Assembly (NCBI RefSeq): GCF_019175285.1
Contig: NC_056529.1
Coordinates: forward strand, 21,131,853 to 21,195,852
Direction of reading: 5' to 3'
Length of the DNA stretch: 64,000 nt
Source: Sceloporus undulatus
Taxonomy: Eukaryota > Chordata > Lepidosauria > Squamata > Phrynosomatidae
Positions within the stretch are counted from its first letter, which is position 1. Every line of letters starts with the position of its first letter. Below the pieces are notes generated by a model. It did not search any database, was not told where the DNA came from, and saw nothing but the letters and a program-made list of their open reading frames with translations. The translations under genes and the position numbers were made by a program. Of the stretch, positions 14,701 to 24,203 are shown in pieces.

Positions 14701-15987
14701 ACCTGAAGCAAGCCCTGAGGGCTTGGGGTGGGGGGAGAGAGCCACTTCATCTTTAATGTCTTGGGTGTGACTCACTAGGGTTCTTGATTAGAAGGATCGG
14801 GGTTGCCTCCGCATGGACATGTGACAGAGAGAATGCCTTTGGCGGGGAGAGGCAGGTCACGTTTTGGGGGAACCAAAGAGGGGAACAGTCAGAGGGCAAT
14901 TAGCTTGCCCTGGATAACACCCACATACCACTCTTCTTCTCTGTAACAGATTTCTTTGCAATGCCAGAAAAGGTACTCTCTCCCAGAGCAACCAAAAGTG
15001 ATCTGATTATTAGGGTTCCCTTGAAACCAAGAGTCTGTGGAGCCAGAAACACTGAACACTCCTTCTTTTACTCTCCTTTATCAATCCCCACTCATGTCCT
15101 GTAAAAAAGTGCACCTTAGAGGTGGCTGTTGTGTAGTAGGATGTCTTGTTTAGCAGTAGTGTAACTGCAAGCCCACTGTCTGCTCTCTTTGAATGCGGTT
15201 AGCTCCTTAGCTGCCCTTTGCAGAGGCACAGTAACACCCCATGCCCAAAGAAAAGAATTTCTGGGTATATGAGATCCCTTTGCACTATTCCACAGTTTTC
15301 CACCTGCGGCACCCGTTGTTGTTGTTGTGTGCTTTCACTTCATCTCTGATTCATGTTGTCCCTCATCTAAAGTATTCTGAGCTAGATTTCTTTAGAGGAG
15401 CTTTGCCATGACCTTCGTCTGAAGCTGAGCGTGGGTTCCTTGCCCAGTGAATTGCCACAGTGGAACAGGAATTCAAATTGTGGTTTCTCACCATCCAAAT
15501 CCAATACGCGAACCAATAGACTATGCTGGCTCTAAAAACTGATTCTAAGGAGGTCTGTTAGTGCCTTCCTCTCAGGCTGGGAGACTATGACTTACCCAAG
15601 GACAGGTTTAGGACACTTAATGGCTAGCAAACTCAGACTTGTGTGTGAGAGAAAGAGAATAAATCTGGCTTTAGAGATAATACAGGGTAGACAAAACCCT
15701 TCCTGCTTTTTTTATAGAATCCAGGTATATAAACGTCTCCTTGTTTCTCACTGTGCCATGCTTTTTCCCCCCTCTGCCACAGGAAACGTCCGCTCTCGCC
15801 CCAGTCCAAGAGTTCCAGCAAAGTTACGAGCATCCCAGGCAAAGCGGGTGAGGCTGCCGCTCCGGCCGCGGCTGCGAAATCGGGCAAGTCCAGCACGTTG
15901 TCCCGGAGGGAGGAACTCCTAAAGCAACTGAAGGCTGTAGAAGATGCCATTGCCCGCAAACGGGCCAAGATCCCTGGGAAAGTATAG
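2663..15987 (+). CDS. ZC3H18: ZC3H18, C-terminal part (8 coding exons)
   Basis: This is the 3' portion of the gene for zinc finger CCCH domain-containing protein 18, a nuclear protein known to link the cap-binding complex/ARS2 to the NEXT-exosome and export machinery. Coding exons are 2663-2764, 5535-5678, 6959-7111, 8588-8748, 9387-9583, 10900-10999, 13462-13558 and 15783-15987. All junctions are AG/GT and every phase joins without a frame break, giving about 385 residues ending in a TAG. The product is a Ser/Arg-rich stretch (SGSGSSYSGSSSRSRS), a DSEDMYADLASPVSS segment, a basic KEEKRKRD patch, HKEIKLTLLNK, KRYEPSDKDRQS, and a terminal helix-like SRREELLKQLKAVEDAIARK. These match my memory of the human protein closely. 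The CCCH finger and N-terminal half must lie left of the window. The protein is low-complexity, so identification rests on the C-terminal motifs and on synteny with IL17C, CYBA and MVD. Confidence 0.93.
3103..3270 (-). repeat. Sauria SINE, internally deleted
   Basis: The reverse-strand tail (ctgtgtgccttcacgttgtt) and tRNA-like head (ctccagagtcatagtcagac) are joined without most of the middle part. Confidence 0.85.
3679..3795. mobile_element. Half of palindromic MITE (family D)
   Basis: It carries the recurring terminal motif cacactgcag, a gctttaact core and aactgtagtttattgtggca followed by the ctctgacagagaaggct centre. Only one arm is recognisable. Family D is a non-autonomous DNA transposon; hAT-like by general appearance, not proven. 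Confidence 0.7.
4239..4266. repeat. (CA)n microsatellite
   Basis: About thirteen CA dinucleotides with one interruption, in a ZC3H18 intron. Confidence 0.9.
4708..5048. mobile_element. Tigger-like MITE (family A) plus related fragment
   Basis: The left half has the family A core tccaggaccccacatggata and tgctcaagtcccattaaata. From 4870 a second inverted terminus (acaattggccctcccat) starts a differently sequenced piece ending in an atctgagatccgca palindrome. The terminal cagttggccctcc motif flanked by TA resembles pogo/Tigger elements. Confidence 0.6.
5535..5678 (+). CDS. ZC3H18: ZC3H18 coding exon
   Basis: It follows the acceptor ggttatacag and ends at gtagga. It encodes DKPLKKLPAPTAPPP followed by an Ala/Pro stretch and REARRKERQTRTPPR, consistent with the proline-rich/basic linker of ZC3H18. 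It enters in phase 2 and leaves in phase 2. Confidence 0.88.
6066..6592. mobile_element. MER2-like Tigger element with nested family A MITE
   Basis: The outer element has complementary ends (gagtctcccttatc at the left, gggtaagggagactcaaaac at the right) and an interior I remember from MER2 (gctgagatagtga, cttgggtcccatctccaagat). It is split at about 6323-6515 by a family A MITE (ctgcagggaatctgttctg, ggataataaggctctgctgta) at a TA site. Both are non-autonomous DNA transposons. Confidence 0.75.
6959..7111 (+). CDS. ZC3H18: ZC3H18 coding exon, RS-like serine-rich
   Basis: It lies between gcctgcag and gtgaga. It encodes SGSGSSYSGSSSRSRSLSRS followed by more Ser/Arg repeats, ending GSRKSR across the junction. 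This is the RS-like block typical of the protein. Confidence 0.92.
7596..7668. mobile_element. Short palindromic MITE fragment (family E core)
   Basis: Two inverted arms, aaactcccagaatcctccagc and ggaattctgggagttgtagt, surround a small loop. This is the core of a short MITE seen elsewhere in the window. Confidence 0.65.
8588..8748 (+). CDS. ZC3H18: ZC3H18 coding exon
   Basis: It lies between ttgaccag and gtaggg. It encodes SLSVSSVSSVSSASSS, then ADSEDMYADLASPVSSASS and RSPTPAQQKKER. Phases agree with both neighbours. Confidence 0.93.
9387..9583 (+). CDS. ZC3H18: ZC3H18 coding exon
   Basis: Two overlapping acceptors are possible (cccag or cccagtag, 3 bp apart). I chose the second, which gives Gly at the junction and avoids a Val. 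It encodes KPRKEGGGGVKEEKRKRD, a Gln/Pro/Ala-rich stretch and HKEIKLTLLNK before the gtgaga donor. The 3-bp choice could be a NAGNAG-like alternative acceptor. Confidence 0.9.
10230..10440 (+). mobile_element. LINE 3' tail (L2/CR1-type)
   Basis: A T-rich run of tttta blocks is followed by ggaagctgcctcaggtccca and ggcagcatataaatgaa, then an AT-rich tail. This is the usual 3' end of decayed squamate non-LTR retrotransposons. Confidence 0.65.
10900..10999 (+). CDS. ZC3H18: ZC3H18 coding exon
   Basis: It begins in phase 0 after ggtttttttcag and encodes AADKGSSRKRYEPSDKDRQ, then SSPPAKRINLSPDR. One base is left over before the gtgaaa donor and completes Gly with the next exon. Confidence 0.92.
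11229..11608 (+). mobile_element. CR1 LINE 3' fragment
   Basis: It contains the hallmark CR1 3' sequence: gtttagcctggaaaagagaa, ggtgatatgatagccctgtt, acattaggaggaacttcctg, gagtgcagtatagtctcctt, ggctggatggccatctgtc, and the terminal attctag-type unit after tctcttccaactctatg. The 5' part is missing, as is usual for CR1. Confidence 0.93.
11800..12130. repeat. Degenerate AT-rich tandem repeat
   Basis: Diverged units of roughly 40-50 bp recur, each containing a gaaaata/gaaaaca core and an acatttct-like word. It sits in the intron between the 10900 and 13462 exons of ZC3H18. Confidence 0.5.
13128..13197 (+). mobile_element. Short LINE 3' tail
   Basis: The motif cgatcctatgggagaggcgg followed by catataaataaa and a CAT/ATT microsatellite is a non-LTR element 3' terminus. 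The same motif recurs at 45553. Confidence 0.7.
13462..13558 (+). CDS. ZC3H18: ZC3H18 coding exon
   Basis: The acceptor is cctttctccag and the donor is gtgagt. It encodes GARERKPTGRLSSPKQERQ, then RGPNPKPSLAQADK. The last codon (Lys) is completed by the first base of the terminal exon. Confidence 0.92.
13559..15313 (+). other. Last ZC3H18 intron, no further gene
   Basis: No exon-like segment or recognised repeat stands out here. A weak tandem of gaa/caaa words and a T9 run near 14530 are the only low-complexity features. Confidence 0.5.
15314..15533 (-). repeat. Sauria SINE, diverged
   Basis: On the minus strand the BovB-like tail (gttgttgtgtgctttcactt) is followed by a central gaggagctttgccatg and a tRNA-like head ending ctatgctggctc. 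It lies in the last ZC3H18 intron. Confidence 0.8.
15783..15987 (+). CDS. ZC3H18: ZC3H18 terminal coding exon
   Basis: It follows cccctctgccacag. It encodes KRPLSPQSKSSSKVTSIPGK, an Ala-rich linker, then SRREELLKQLKAVEDAIARK and RAKIPGKV before TAG at 15985-15987. The charged, leucine-spaced C-terminus looks like a short coiled coil. Confidence 0.95.
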
Positions 15988-16745
15988 TCTGCCTTGGTTC
16001 CCCAGCCTGGATTTAGAGACTGCTCCTGCGTTTTTATAAATAGCGTATAAAGCAGGCACTTCTGGATTTTGCAGTTCTGTTTTATTTTGGCTGTGGATCC
16101 TTTTTAAAAGAAACAAAACACAAACAAAATGAGAGATTGAAGATCACTTTTGGTCAATTGAAACCCACCTCCAGGCGGGTCTGAGACGGCTCCCTCTGGG
16201 TTCCTCTCCATCCCACGTGTTGCCAGCACCGTGGCAGAGGGCAGCCGCCATGCTGTCTTTCCATGCCCGTCGTGCGCAGCGGACTCTGAAGGGCAGCCCT
16301 GTCAAAGGCCTTCTCCTCTGCCCTGGCCACCTCTCTGTGCTAGCTACGAGTCGTACGTCCCTAGTTAGCCCCGCTGTGTGTTGAGTGTGTCTGCAGCAAT
16401 GCCGTTTCTACCTGCTGTGTAAGGAGGGACAGCCCAAACCTGCCGTCACTTGCCGGAAATGTCCCCCTTTCTGTTGTCTCTTCTTCCTTCTCCCTCCCTC
16501 CCTTGTCCCCACGCCAGGAACTAAACCAGTTGCGTAGATATCCTTGATGGAAGTCTTGATCGGAAGATCCCACGTGTCTTTTTCTTTTAAGCAAAAGATT
16601 GTTTTAGTTGAATTTAAAAAAATACAAAAAGGAAAAAAAATCCAGAGAAAAAGCAAAGGTATCGTCAGGATGTGTGTCTCAATAAGGAGGGTCCTTTTTT
16701 TTTTGAGGGGTTATGCTGAAAAATAAAGTATTTTGATAAACAGCT
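15988..16745 (+). terminator. ZC3H18: ZC3H18 3' UTR and poly(A) signal
   Basis: A repeat-free, moderately GC-rich 3' UTR follows the stop. A canonical AATAAA lies at 16722-16727 and a T-rich stretch (gttttctacgacctgttttg) follows within 40 bases, so cleavage is expected near 16740-16750. Confidence 0.8.
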
Positions 16746-17013
16746 CTGTTTTCTACGACCTGTTTTGTTCCCATCCCCATTGCCTCTCTTGGGAGGTATG
16801 GCTAAGGATGATGAGGGTTTTGGTCCCAATAAGAGGACCCCAAGTTGGAGAAGGGCTGCTCTAAATATTTGTGTGATTGTAGCTCTTCAAATGGGTCCCG
16901 GGGAGGGGGGGGATTATTTAACTTTAAAACTCTAAAACAGTAAAGCTGGAGTGGGGAATTGGTGGTGCTCTAAAGGTGGATGGATTGAGTGTCTAAAATC
17001 AACACTAATAGTA

Positions 17014-17049
<36 letters not shown>

Positions 17050-18503
17050 GGTGTGAGCCAAGGTGTACAGTTGCTCCTTTCTGCATAGGGACTTGAAAGT
17101 CCAAAGGTGCATGCTGCCATTTCTTGAAGCACATGGGCCAAGATCCTACGTCGCAGGCATATAGCAAAAATGTCCCAAGAACTAAGGTTATGTAAACCTT
17201 AGACTGTTTACGAATGTAGTGTAATCTGTGGATCAGTGCATGTGGCTAACAAACCATTGGGCACCTGCAATGCACAAAGCACAACACCGTAGAGTCCATG
17301 TACATTACACGTTATTCTGTCTAATGCGCAGTGGTCTCATATGTGCAACTCTGCTTGTATTGCCGTCACCTGGGCATGACCATTGTACATTGTCCAAAAA
17401 ATAAGACAAAGTCACTCCAAATGCCCAAACCTATCTGCAAAAGTGGCCAAAACAAAACATCTCTTCAGACAGTGTTGCAGGGTAATATTAAGGAATCGGG
17501 AAGCCGCTACATCACTTGATCTGGCTCCTTGATCTTTATATGTATTCCCCACCTTTTCCAATAAAAAAATGGATTTAAGGCAGCTTTCACAAGACACAGT
17601 GATTACAGTTGTTAGTATTATATTCATTTGTATCCTTTTTTTCCTCCCAGAATTGAGATCCAAAGCGGCTTACAGTCTAAAAATTGTACAGTTAAAAACA
17701 CAAAGTGTATTTATCTTGTGAGCCTCCTTGGGTCGCTTTCTGGGAGAAAAATAAAATTGCAGGGGAACAATAGCCCCCTGTTTCTGCAGTCTGGAAACGC
17801 AAGTGCACAACAAAGAGGTGAAATAGTCTTAGTGTTTGGATCTATAGGAAAACTGATATTTGTTTAAAAATTAGTAAAAGCAAGCAAGCAAGCTGAAATG
17901 AATAGATGGTCACCCTGGGGACCTTTCCGTTCTTGCTTAATTTGGGAATGATGAGTTCAGGTGTCAAAAACTAAAAGTCTCTCCCTCCTGTTGCACAGGA
18001 AAAGGCGGCAATATGACTCCTCCCAAGGTCTGTTTAGGTAAGAGGCGTGTGTCTCAGGCCCAGCTTCCGATTGGCTCACTGCCCCTGTGACATCAGCACA
18101 GGTGGAAATTGAACCTTTCCAGGTGAGTTTTACCTGCAAGGGGAGCTGACTCAGGCCATAGGGGCCTCCCCTGTGCAGGTACCAGGAGGTAGCCAAACCT
18201 CTCCTTTGCTGGTCCATTGGGGCTTTCTCCTTCCTTCCTTTCCTTCCTTCCTTCCTAAGAGGAAGAGGAAATACAGCCCAGAGGAACTTATCAGTTCATC
18301 AGCTTCAGGTATAGCACCTGGGTGTTTTTAGTTATTATTAAATGTGCCTTTTCCCCCCTCGTGACGTCAGGCTTATCTAGAGCTGAGCCTTGCAAAAATC
18401 TGGCCTCCAGATTGCGGGTTTGCATGCTCTTTGCAAATAAATGGACTGGGGCAAAGTAGGCGCTGCACAGTAGAAAGAGAGAAAATCATCATCAACCCCA
18501 TGG
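16746..18503. other. Intergenic sequence, mostly unassigned
   Basis: It contains an (AAT)n microsatellite at about 17016-17050, LINE-tail-like pieces at 17630-17760, and a compact candidate regulatory block at 18055-18160. I see no gene. Confidence 0.5.
18055..18160. promoter_or_regulatory. Candidate regulatory block (CCAAT, CRE-like, AP-1)
   Basis: ATTGGCT (inverted CCAAT) at 18070-18076, TGACATCA (CRE/AP-1-like) at 18088-18095 and a perfect TGACTCA (AP-1) at 18147-18153 lie within 85 bp in otherwise non-repetitive sequence 1.4 kb past the ZC3H18 poly(A) signal. Function is inferred from motifs alone. Confidence 0.25.
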
Positions 18504-18600
18504 GTGGCTGAGATAGTGACACCTTTGCTTTCTGGTGGTGTGTTTGTTTCATGCACAAAAGATTACAAAATATTGTGTATAAAATTAACCTCAGGCTAGG
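18504..18600. mobile_element. MER2-like Tigger fragment
   Basis: It shares gctgagatagtgacaccttt, gctttctggtgg and ttcatgcacaaaa with the interior of the element at 6066-6592. Confidence 0.7.
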
Positions 18601-18608
18601 TGTACAAG

Positions 18609-18815
18609 GAAAGCCAGTGTGGTGTAGCGGTTTGAGTTTTGGACGCTGGAGACCAGGGTTTGAGTCCTGGTTCAGCCATAGAAACCCACTAGGTGACCCT
18701 GGGCTCTCAGCCTCAAGGAAGGCAATGGCCAACCTTTGAACAAATCTTGCTAAGAAAACCTCCATAACAGGGTCGCCATGAGTCGGAAATGACTTGAAGG
18801 CAGGCGAGAGCAACA
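18609..18815 (+). repeat. Sauria SINE, near full length
   Basis: The head is gccagtgtggtgtagcggtt with a B-box-like ggtttgagtcc. The tail is gggtcgccatgagtcggaaa and tgacttgaaggcaggcg. A short deletion lies in the middle. Confidence 0.92.
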
Positions 18816-18824
18816 GTGTAGACA

Positions 18825-19534
18825 ATAAAAATCTAGTTACCTAGATTTTCTTCCTGTCTTCTTTCTTAACTGTCCATCTCTCACATCCCTCCATGGTAAT
18901 AGGGAATATAATGGCTTGTATGATTCTAACTTTGGTACTCCGTTGTATGTCGTTGCATTTTAGGATCTTCTCTAGTTCTTTCGTAGATGCCCTCCCTTTC
19001 TTAATCTTCTGATATCCTCACTGCAGTCCCCATTTCTATCCATGTTTGATCCCAGGTATGAGAACTCTTTTACTGTTTCTATTTCTTCATTGTCTAGGTT
19101 GAACTTGTGAAAGTCCTCAGTAGTCATTATCGTTGTTTATGTTCAAGAGTAAACCTGCATTTGCACTTTCCTCCTTACTCTTCCTTAGTAGTTGCTTCAG
19201 GTCTATGAGGTTTTCGGTTAGTACTCTGGTGTCATCTCCTATTTCCACTCCTCCTCCTTCCGTGTCCAAGCCTGCTTTCCTTATAATATGTTCTGCATAC
19301 AAGTTGAATAAGGAGGGTGAAAGGATGCAGTCTTGCCTGACCCCTTTCGCAATTGAGAACCATTCTGCTTCTCCATCTTCTGCCCTGACAGTAGCCTCTC
19401 GTCCTGAGTTCAGATTCCTCATCAGGACTGTCAAATGTGTTGCAACTCCCATCATGTCTTTAAGGGCCTTTCATAGCCTTTTGTATCTATGCAATCAAAG
19501 GCTTTGCTATACTCTATAAAGCACATGCTGATTT
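18825..19534 (-). mobile_element. BovB (RTE) LINE fragment
   Basis: On the minus strand, 19117-19455 encodes a 112-residue piece of RTE/BovB reverse transcriptase with MGVATHLTVLMRNLNSG, AEWFSIAKGVRQDCILSPSL and FNLYAEHIIRKAGLD. Just upstream a diverged FDCID follows a conserved SKAF-like word. The expected YADD region is degraded (GDDTRVLTENL), so the copy is dead. It is cut off at about 19534 by a MITE that itself holds the L2 element. Confidence 0.93.
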
Positions 19535-19550
19535 CCACTTTAACTGCTAT

Positions 19551-22500
19551 TATTATTATTATTAACCTTTATTTATGAAGCGCTGTAAATTTACACAGCG
19601 CTGTACATACAATCTTTTTAGTTAGACGGTTCCCTGCCCTCAGGCTTACAATCTAAAAAGACATGACACAGAAGGAGAAGGGGGTGGTGGCGGGAAAGGG
19701 TAAGAGGTCCAGCAGTTCCTCTCAACCTCCGAGGCCTGGACCAAGGCAGATGGACTGAAGGGAGGGCTTGGCTTCAAAATGGAAGGTTAATCATTATCCA
19801 GGGAAAATACATACTCAGAAGCAGGATAATACATATACAGTACATAGCAATACAGGAAATGGATCAATAAACAGCCAACAACAGAACATCAGATAGTAAG
19901 CGACAATTATGCGATGCCTGGGAAGGCTTCTCTGAATAGGATGGTTTTCAACTCCGTTTTGAAGCTGGTTAATGAAGTGATGGCTCTTGCTTGTGGAGGA
20001 AGAAGGTTCCAGGAGTGAGGGGCAGCAAGTGAAAAGGGGCGAATCCGGGATGGGGCAGAGGAAATCCTGGGCTGGGACAGGAACCCTTGACTACCAGAAC
20101 GGAGGGCCCTGGTGGGAAGGTGAGGAGAAAGAAGGTCTGATAAGTAAGGAGGGGCCAGTCCATGGAGGGCTTTGAATGTCGACAGCAGGAGCTTATACTG
20201 AATGCGGAAAGGGAGAGGGAGCCAGTGAAGGGATGCCAACACAGGAGAGATGTGGTCAGAGCGGTGGGTGGAAGTGATAATGCGTGCAGCTGAATGCTGG
20301 ACAGAGATTAAAGGACGGAGGTGAGAAAGAGGAAGCCCAGCCAGGAGGACGTTACAGTAATCAAGTCGTGAGATCACTAGGGCATGGACCAGGATCTTGG
20401 CAGTAGAGGCGGAGAGATATGGTCGGATTTTGGCAATATTGTACAAAAGGAATCTACAAGCCTTGGCTGTGGTCTGGATCTGAGGGATACACGACAGAGA
20501 AGAGTCAAAGATAAAACCAAGACTGCGGGCTTGCTGGACTGGTTGAATGGAAATGTTGTCCACAGAGACAGAAAAGGAGTGTTGAAGGTTGGGCTTAGGA
20601 GGAAAGACAAGAAGCTCCGTCTTGGACATGTTGAGCTTCAAACGCCGATGGCGCATCCACTGTGAGACAGCTGTAAGGCAAGACGAGACTTGCTGTTCAA
20701 GCCTTGGAGAAAGGTCAGGGGTGGAAAGATACAGCTGGGTGTCATCGGCATATAGATGGTAGGAAAAGCCAAAAGAGCTGATGAGTTTTCCTAAGGACAG
20801 TGTGTAGAGAGAAAACAGAAGGGGACCCAGAACAGAGCCCTGGGGAACTCCAACAGATAAGGGAACAGGAGAAGAAGTCTGACCACCTGCAACTACTGCA
20901 AAAGATCTGCCAGACAAGTAAGATCTAAACCAGTCGAGAACAGAGTCTGAGAACCCAAGGTCAGAGAGTATGTCGATTAGGAGACAGTGATCAACAGTGT
21001 CAAAGGCTGCAGACAAATCAAGAAGGATGAGAACAGAGTAAAGGCCATTAGCCTTGGCCTGTAAAAGGTCATTTGAGATCTTAGTGAGGGCTGTCTCAGT
21101 GGAATGCTTTGGGCGGAAACCAGACTGAAAGGGATCGAGAATGGAGTTGGCTTCAAGAAACTCAAGACAGCGCGAATAGACAACCCGTTCCAAAACCTTA
21201 GAAAGAAAGGGGAGAAGAGAAATCGGACGATAGCTAGACAAAGAGGAGGGGTCAAGAGAAGGTTTTTTCAGAATTGGGGAAATGAGAGCATGTTTGAAGT
21301 CTGACGGGAAGGAGCCTGTAGAGAGAGAGAGATTGAAGATATGGAGAAGCGAGGGCAGAAAGGAGGGAGCTATAGAGATTAGAAGACGAGTAGGAATAGG
21401 ATCAAGAGGACAGGTAGCAGGTTTGGAAGAGTTCAGAAGTGTAGAGAGTTCATCCAAAGAGGCAGGAGGAAAGACAGAAAATTTGTTAGGGGAAGGCGAT
21501 AGAAGATTAAGAGCAGAAGAAGAATCAGGAGGGACTATCTCAGAGCGAATAGTGGTAATCTTAGAGATGAAATAGTTAGCAAAGTCATTAGGAGAGAAAG
21601 ATGAAGAGACAGGAGGAGAGGGAGGTTTAAGCAAAGTGTTGAAGATGGAGAACAAACGCTGCGGGCTCCTCTCATTGGCAGAGATCAATGATTTGTAATA
21701 ATTCTGTTTAGCCATAGAGAGGGCGCGTGAGAAGGAAGAAAGAACAAATTTGAAATGGATAAAATCAGCCCACTCTTTGGACTTTCTCCAAAGACGTTCG
21801 GCCGCTCTAGAGCAGGACCGGAGAAACTTAATGTTGGGGGTAAGCCAGGGCTGAGGTCTAGTCTTGGAGGAAGAAGTGCGTACAGAGACAGGGGCAAAAT
21901 GGTCAAGAGTTGAGGAAAGAGTGGAGTTAAATAAAGACATAGCTGAATCAGCAGAATCCCCGAGATTTAGGGAAGAGAGAGATGAATCCAGGGTCAGACC
22001 AAGTTGGTTAGAGTCAACAGATTGAAGATCACGAAAAAGACGTTGAATAGTATGGCGAGGAGGAGGAGTATAAGTGAGAGCAAAGGAGATTAAGTGATGG
22101 TCAGATAGTGGAAAGTCAAGTGCCAGGTAGTCAGAAATGGCGCAGTTTGCAGCAAGAACTAGGTCAAGACAGTGACCAAGAGAATGAGTTGATGAGTTGG
22201 AGTGTGGTTGGAGGCCAAAAGAAGCTAGCAGAGAGTTAAAGCGAGATGTTGTAGGGTTATTGGAATCGTCAACGTGGATATTAAAGTCACCTAGGATCAA
22301 AGTGGGGACTGAATCTGAAAGGAAGAATGTCAGCCATGATTCAAAGTCAGATAGGAACTGGGTGGCAGAACCAGGAGGGCGATAGATGACTGCAACCCGG
22401 AGCTGTAGAGGAGAAAAGAGTCTAATAGGATGAAACTCAAAGGAAGAGAAATGATAGCTGGGGGGAAAAGATAGAACTTGAAACTGGCAGGAGTTAGATA

Positions 22501-22861
22501 GCAAGATACCAACCCCTCCTCCTCGACCCTCAGGACGGCTTGTGTGCGTGAAAGAGAGACCACCAAAAGAAAGGGCAGAGGAGGTTGCAGTATCATGGGC
22601 TGGGAGCCAGGTTTCGGTGAGAGCGAGGAGGTTAAAGGATTTAGAGAGAAAGAGGTCATGAATTGCTGTTGCTTTAGGGGCAGCAGAGCGGCAGTTCCAG
22701 AGGGAACAGAGGAAGGGAAGCAGGGAGACAGGGAGAGGCCGGATGGGGATCAGGTTAGGAGAAATGTGGCGAGCCATGGGAAGGATGGGGTTCACAGAGA
22801 AAAGAAAGAGGTGAAGCTAGCTTTACAATTAAAGGTCAACAACAACAATAACAATAATGAA
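19551..22861 (-). mobile_element. L2-clade LINE with intact ORF2
   Basis: On the minus strand a non-LTR retrotransposon runs from about 22861 to a 3' UTR ending acagcgcttcataaataaag and an (AAT)n tail at 19551-19562. The tail resembles the L2/MIR 3' end (cgctgt words plus trinucleotide repeats). No ORF1 is visible: only about 65 bp precede the ORF2 start, so the copy is either 5'-truncated or of a type lacking ORF1. Confidence 0.93.
19907..22795 (-). CDS. L2 LINE ORF2 protein (endonuclease + reverse transcriptase)
   Basis: An uninterrupted 962-residue ORF encodes the L2 retrotransposon polyprotein, which nicks DNA and reverse-transcribes its own RNA at the target. The N-terminal apurinic-like endonuclease shows TETWL (60-64), LILGDFNIH (167-174) and SDHHLISF (231-238). 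The reverse transcriptase shows [19 protein letters not shown] (521-539), [15 protein letters not shown] (556-570), [13 protein letters not shown] (591-603), [17 protein letters not shown] (648-664) and the catalytic LYADD (681-685). The C-terminal part has [29 protein letters not shown] and [15 protein letters not shown], typical of L2/CR1 relatives. All expected catalytic residues are present with no stop or frameshift, which suggests a young insertion. It is a transposon gene, not a host gene. Its 3' UTR is 19551-19906. Confidence 0.95.
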   Translation of the reverse strand: MNPILPMARHISPNLIPIRPLPVSLLPFLCSLWNCRSAAPKATAIHDLFLSKSFNLLALTETWLPAHDTATSSALSFGGLSFTHTSRPEGRGGGVGILLSNSCQFQVLSFPPSYHFSSFEFHPIRLFSPLQLRVAVIYRPPGSATQFLSDFESWLTFFLSDSVPTLILGDFNIHVDDSNNPTTSRFNSLLASFGLQPHSNSSTHSLGHCLDLVLAANCAISDYLALDFPLSDHHLISFALTYTPPPRHTIQRLFRDLQSVDSNQLGLTLDSSLSSLNLGDSADSAMSLFNSTLSSTLDHFAPVSVRTSSSKTRPQPWLTPNIKFLRSCSRAAERLWRKSKEWADFIHFKFVLSSFSRALSMAKQNYYKSLISANERSPQRLFSIFNTLLKPPSPPVSSSFSPNDFANYFISKITTIRSEIVPPDSSSALNLLSPSPNKFSVFPPASLDELSTLLNSSKPATCPLDPIPTRLLISIAPSFLPSLLHIFNLSLSTGSFPSDFKHALISPILKKPSLDPSSLSSYRPISLLPFLSKVLERVVYSRCLEFLEANSILDPFQSGFRPKHSTETALTKISNDLLQAKANGLYSVLILLDLSAAFDTVDHCLLIDILSDLGFSDSVLDWFRSYLSGRSFAVVAGGQTSSPVPLSVGVPQGSVLGPLLFSLYTLSLGKLISSFGFSYHLYADDTQLYLSTPDLSPRLEQQVSSCLTAVSQWMRHRRLKLNMSKTELLVFPPKPNLQHSFSVSVDNISIQPVQQARSLGFIFDSSLSCIPQIQTTAKACRFLLYNIAKIRPYLSASTAKILVHALVISRLDYCNVLLAGLPLSHLRPLISVQHSAARIITSTHRSDHISPVLASLHWLPLPFRIQYKLLLSTFKALHGLAPPYLSDLLSPHLPTRALRSGSQGFLSQPRISSAPSRIRPFSLAAPHSWNLLPPQARAITSLTSFKTELKTILFREAFPGIA

Positions 22862-22995
22862 GCTATGGCTTGTCTCTTGCGGAATTGAGGGATTTGTAGT
22901 TTAGGGAGGGCTAAGAACTCTCTGACTGCGCATGCTAAATGCCCCCTTCCTTGAACTGCAAATCCCAGAATTGCACAGTTAAAGTGGACTAATAG

Positions 22996-23779
22996 CGCTA
23001 TAACAATGTAGTGTGATATTCAGTTGAGTGTCAGACTAGGGCTCCGAGAGACCAGTCTCTCCGCAATGCATTATCCAAGATCGTTTCAGGGAAAGGTTGA
23101 AGCCAGAGCGCTTTGCGTGCAAAGCAGGTCCTTTCTTCATGGCGGAGCAGCCTTTCCCCTCCTGGCTTCCTCTTCCACTTGGTGGCATGTGAGCTCTTGA
23201 AGGCCCCTGGGCTTTTGCAAAAGAGCCCTATCTCTTACTTCCACTTGACCTCTCCACCTGAGAGTCAGTCGGGGCCTTTAGTGATGCAAGCCTGCCGAAA
23301 TGGCGAAAGGAGGAGGCAGCTCAAAGGGGAAGACCTGGATGGGGACAGTTCCAGGGAAGGGAGTTGGTGCCTTCAGGGGAAAACCTCACGCACGCTGCCC
23401 GTATGATGGAGCAAACATTGCAAACAATGCTTACTTTTCCCACGTCGGGCTTAAGCCCAGGACCTTTGCTTTCTTTTTCGATTCTGGTTCCTGCAAGTCT
23501 TCCCCTTCTAACGTCACAAGAGCCAAGGATTTGCTCTGGGGAGATGGTCACCAGATCTGAAGGTCCTTCCATGACCTAGCAAGAGATCCTTCAAGCCATC
23601 CTGATCATGCGCCCTGCATTTTTTCTTTCCTATCTCTTTTTTATACAAAAAAGGTGTGGATTTTCCAGTCTTAAAAGCAGGCAAACAGCCAGGTATGAGA
23701 AGTGGGCATTGCAAAATCCCCATAAGGAGAAGATCACCTGAGCGCAACTAGCCCTCAAAGCACTCTTGAGTAGGCAAAG
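22996..23779. other. Intergenic, nothing recognised
   Basis: Non-repetitive sequence with several short ORFs but no family resemblance and no splice-consistent gene structure. Confidence 0.4.
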
Positions 23780-23784
23780 GCTTA

Positions 23785-23905
23785 CTTTGGCTTTTATAGG
23801 GTTTTGTGGGGTTTGGGGGCTATATGGCAATGATCTAGAAGAGTTTATTCCTGACATTTTGCCCGCATCCATGGTTGGCATCTTCAGACTATTCAACATT
23901 TTCAA
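23785..23905 (-). mobile_element. Penelope-like repeat fragment
   Basis: Read on the minus strand it contains gaagatgccaaccatggatg, aatgtcaggaataaactctt and ctagatcat, the recurring squamate unit also seen at 46630-46830. Assignment to Penelope-like elements rests on the hammerhead-like ctgaaga/stem/gaaa arrangement and is tentative. Confidence 0.45.
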
Positions 23906-23939
23906 TATTCAAAAATTTATCAATTCCTAAAAGCAAACC

Positions 23940-24169
23940 TTGATTTTGGCCATTTTATTTAAGGGACATCATTTTACTGTGCCATTGTATTTAATGGGAC
24001 TTGAGCATCCACAGATTTTGGTATCCACAGAGGGTCCAGGGACCAAAACTCAGCGGATACCAAAGACTAATAATAATAATACCCTATTATATATAATAGA
24101 CTTGAGTATCCGGGGATTTTGGTATCCACAGAGGGCCCTGGAACCAAACCCCAGTGGATACTAAGGCCC

Positions 24170-24203
<34 letters not shown>

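Larger units (their letters stand above)
19535..22995. mobile_element. Family D MITE split by an L2 insertion
   Basis: The MITE word ccactttaactgctat ends at 19550, and MITE sequence resumes at 22862 as gctatggctt, then gggatttgtagtttag and aaatcccagaattgcacag. GCTAT present at both junctions looks like a short target-site duplication for the L2. The left tip of the MITE abuts the BovB fragment. Confidence 0.65.

Noticed and set aside
19117-19455. Possible host reverse-transcriptase-like gene
   Set aside because: The residues match BovB/RTE LINE and the copy is a degraded fragment.
19987-22888. Several plus-strand ORFs opposite the L2 element
   Set aside because: Antisense shadows of the L2 ORF2, which carries all the recognisable motifs.
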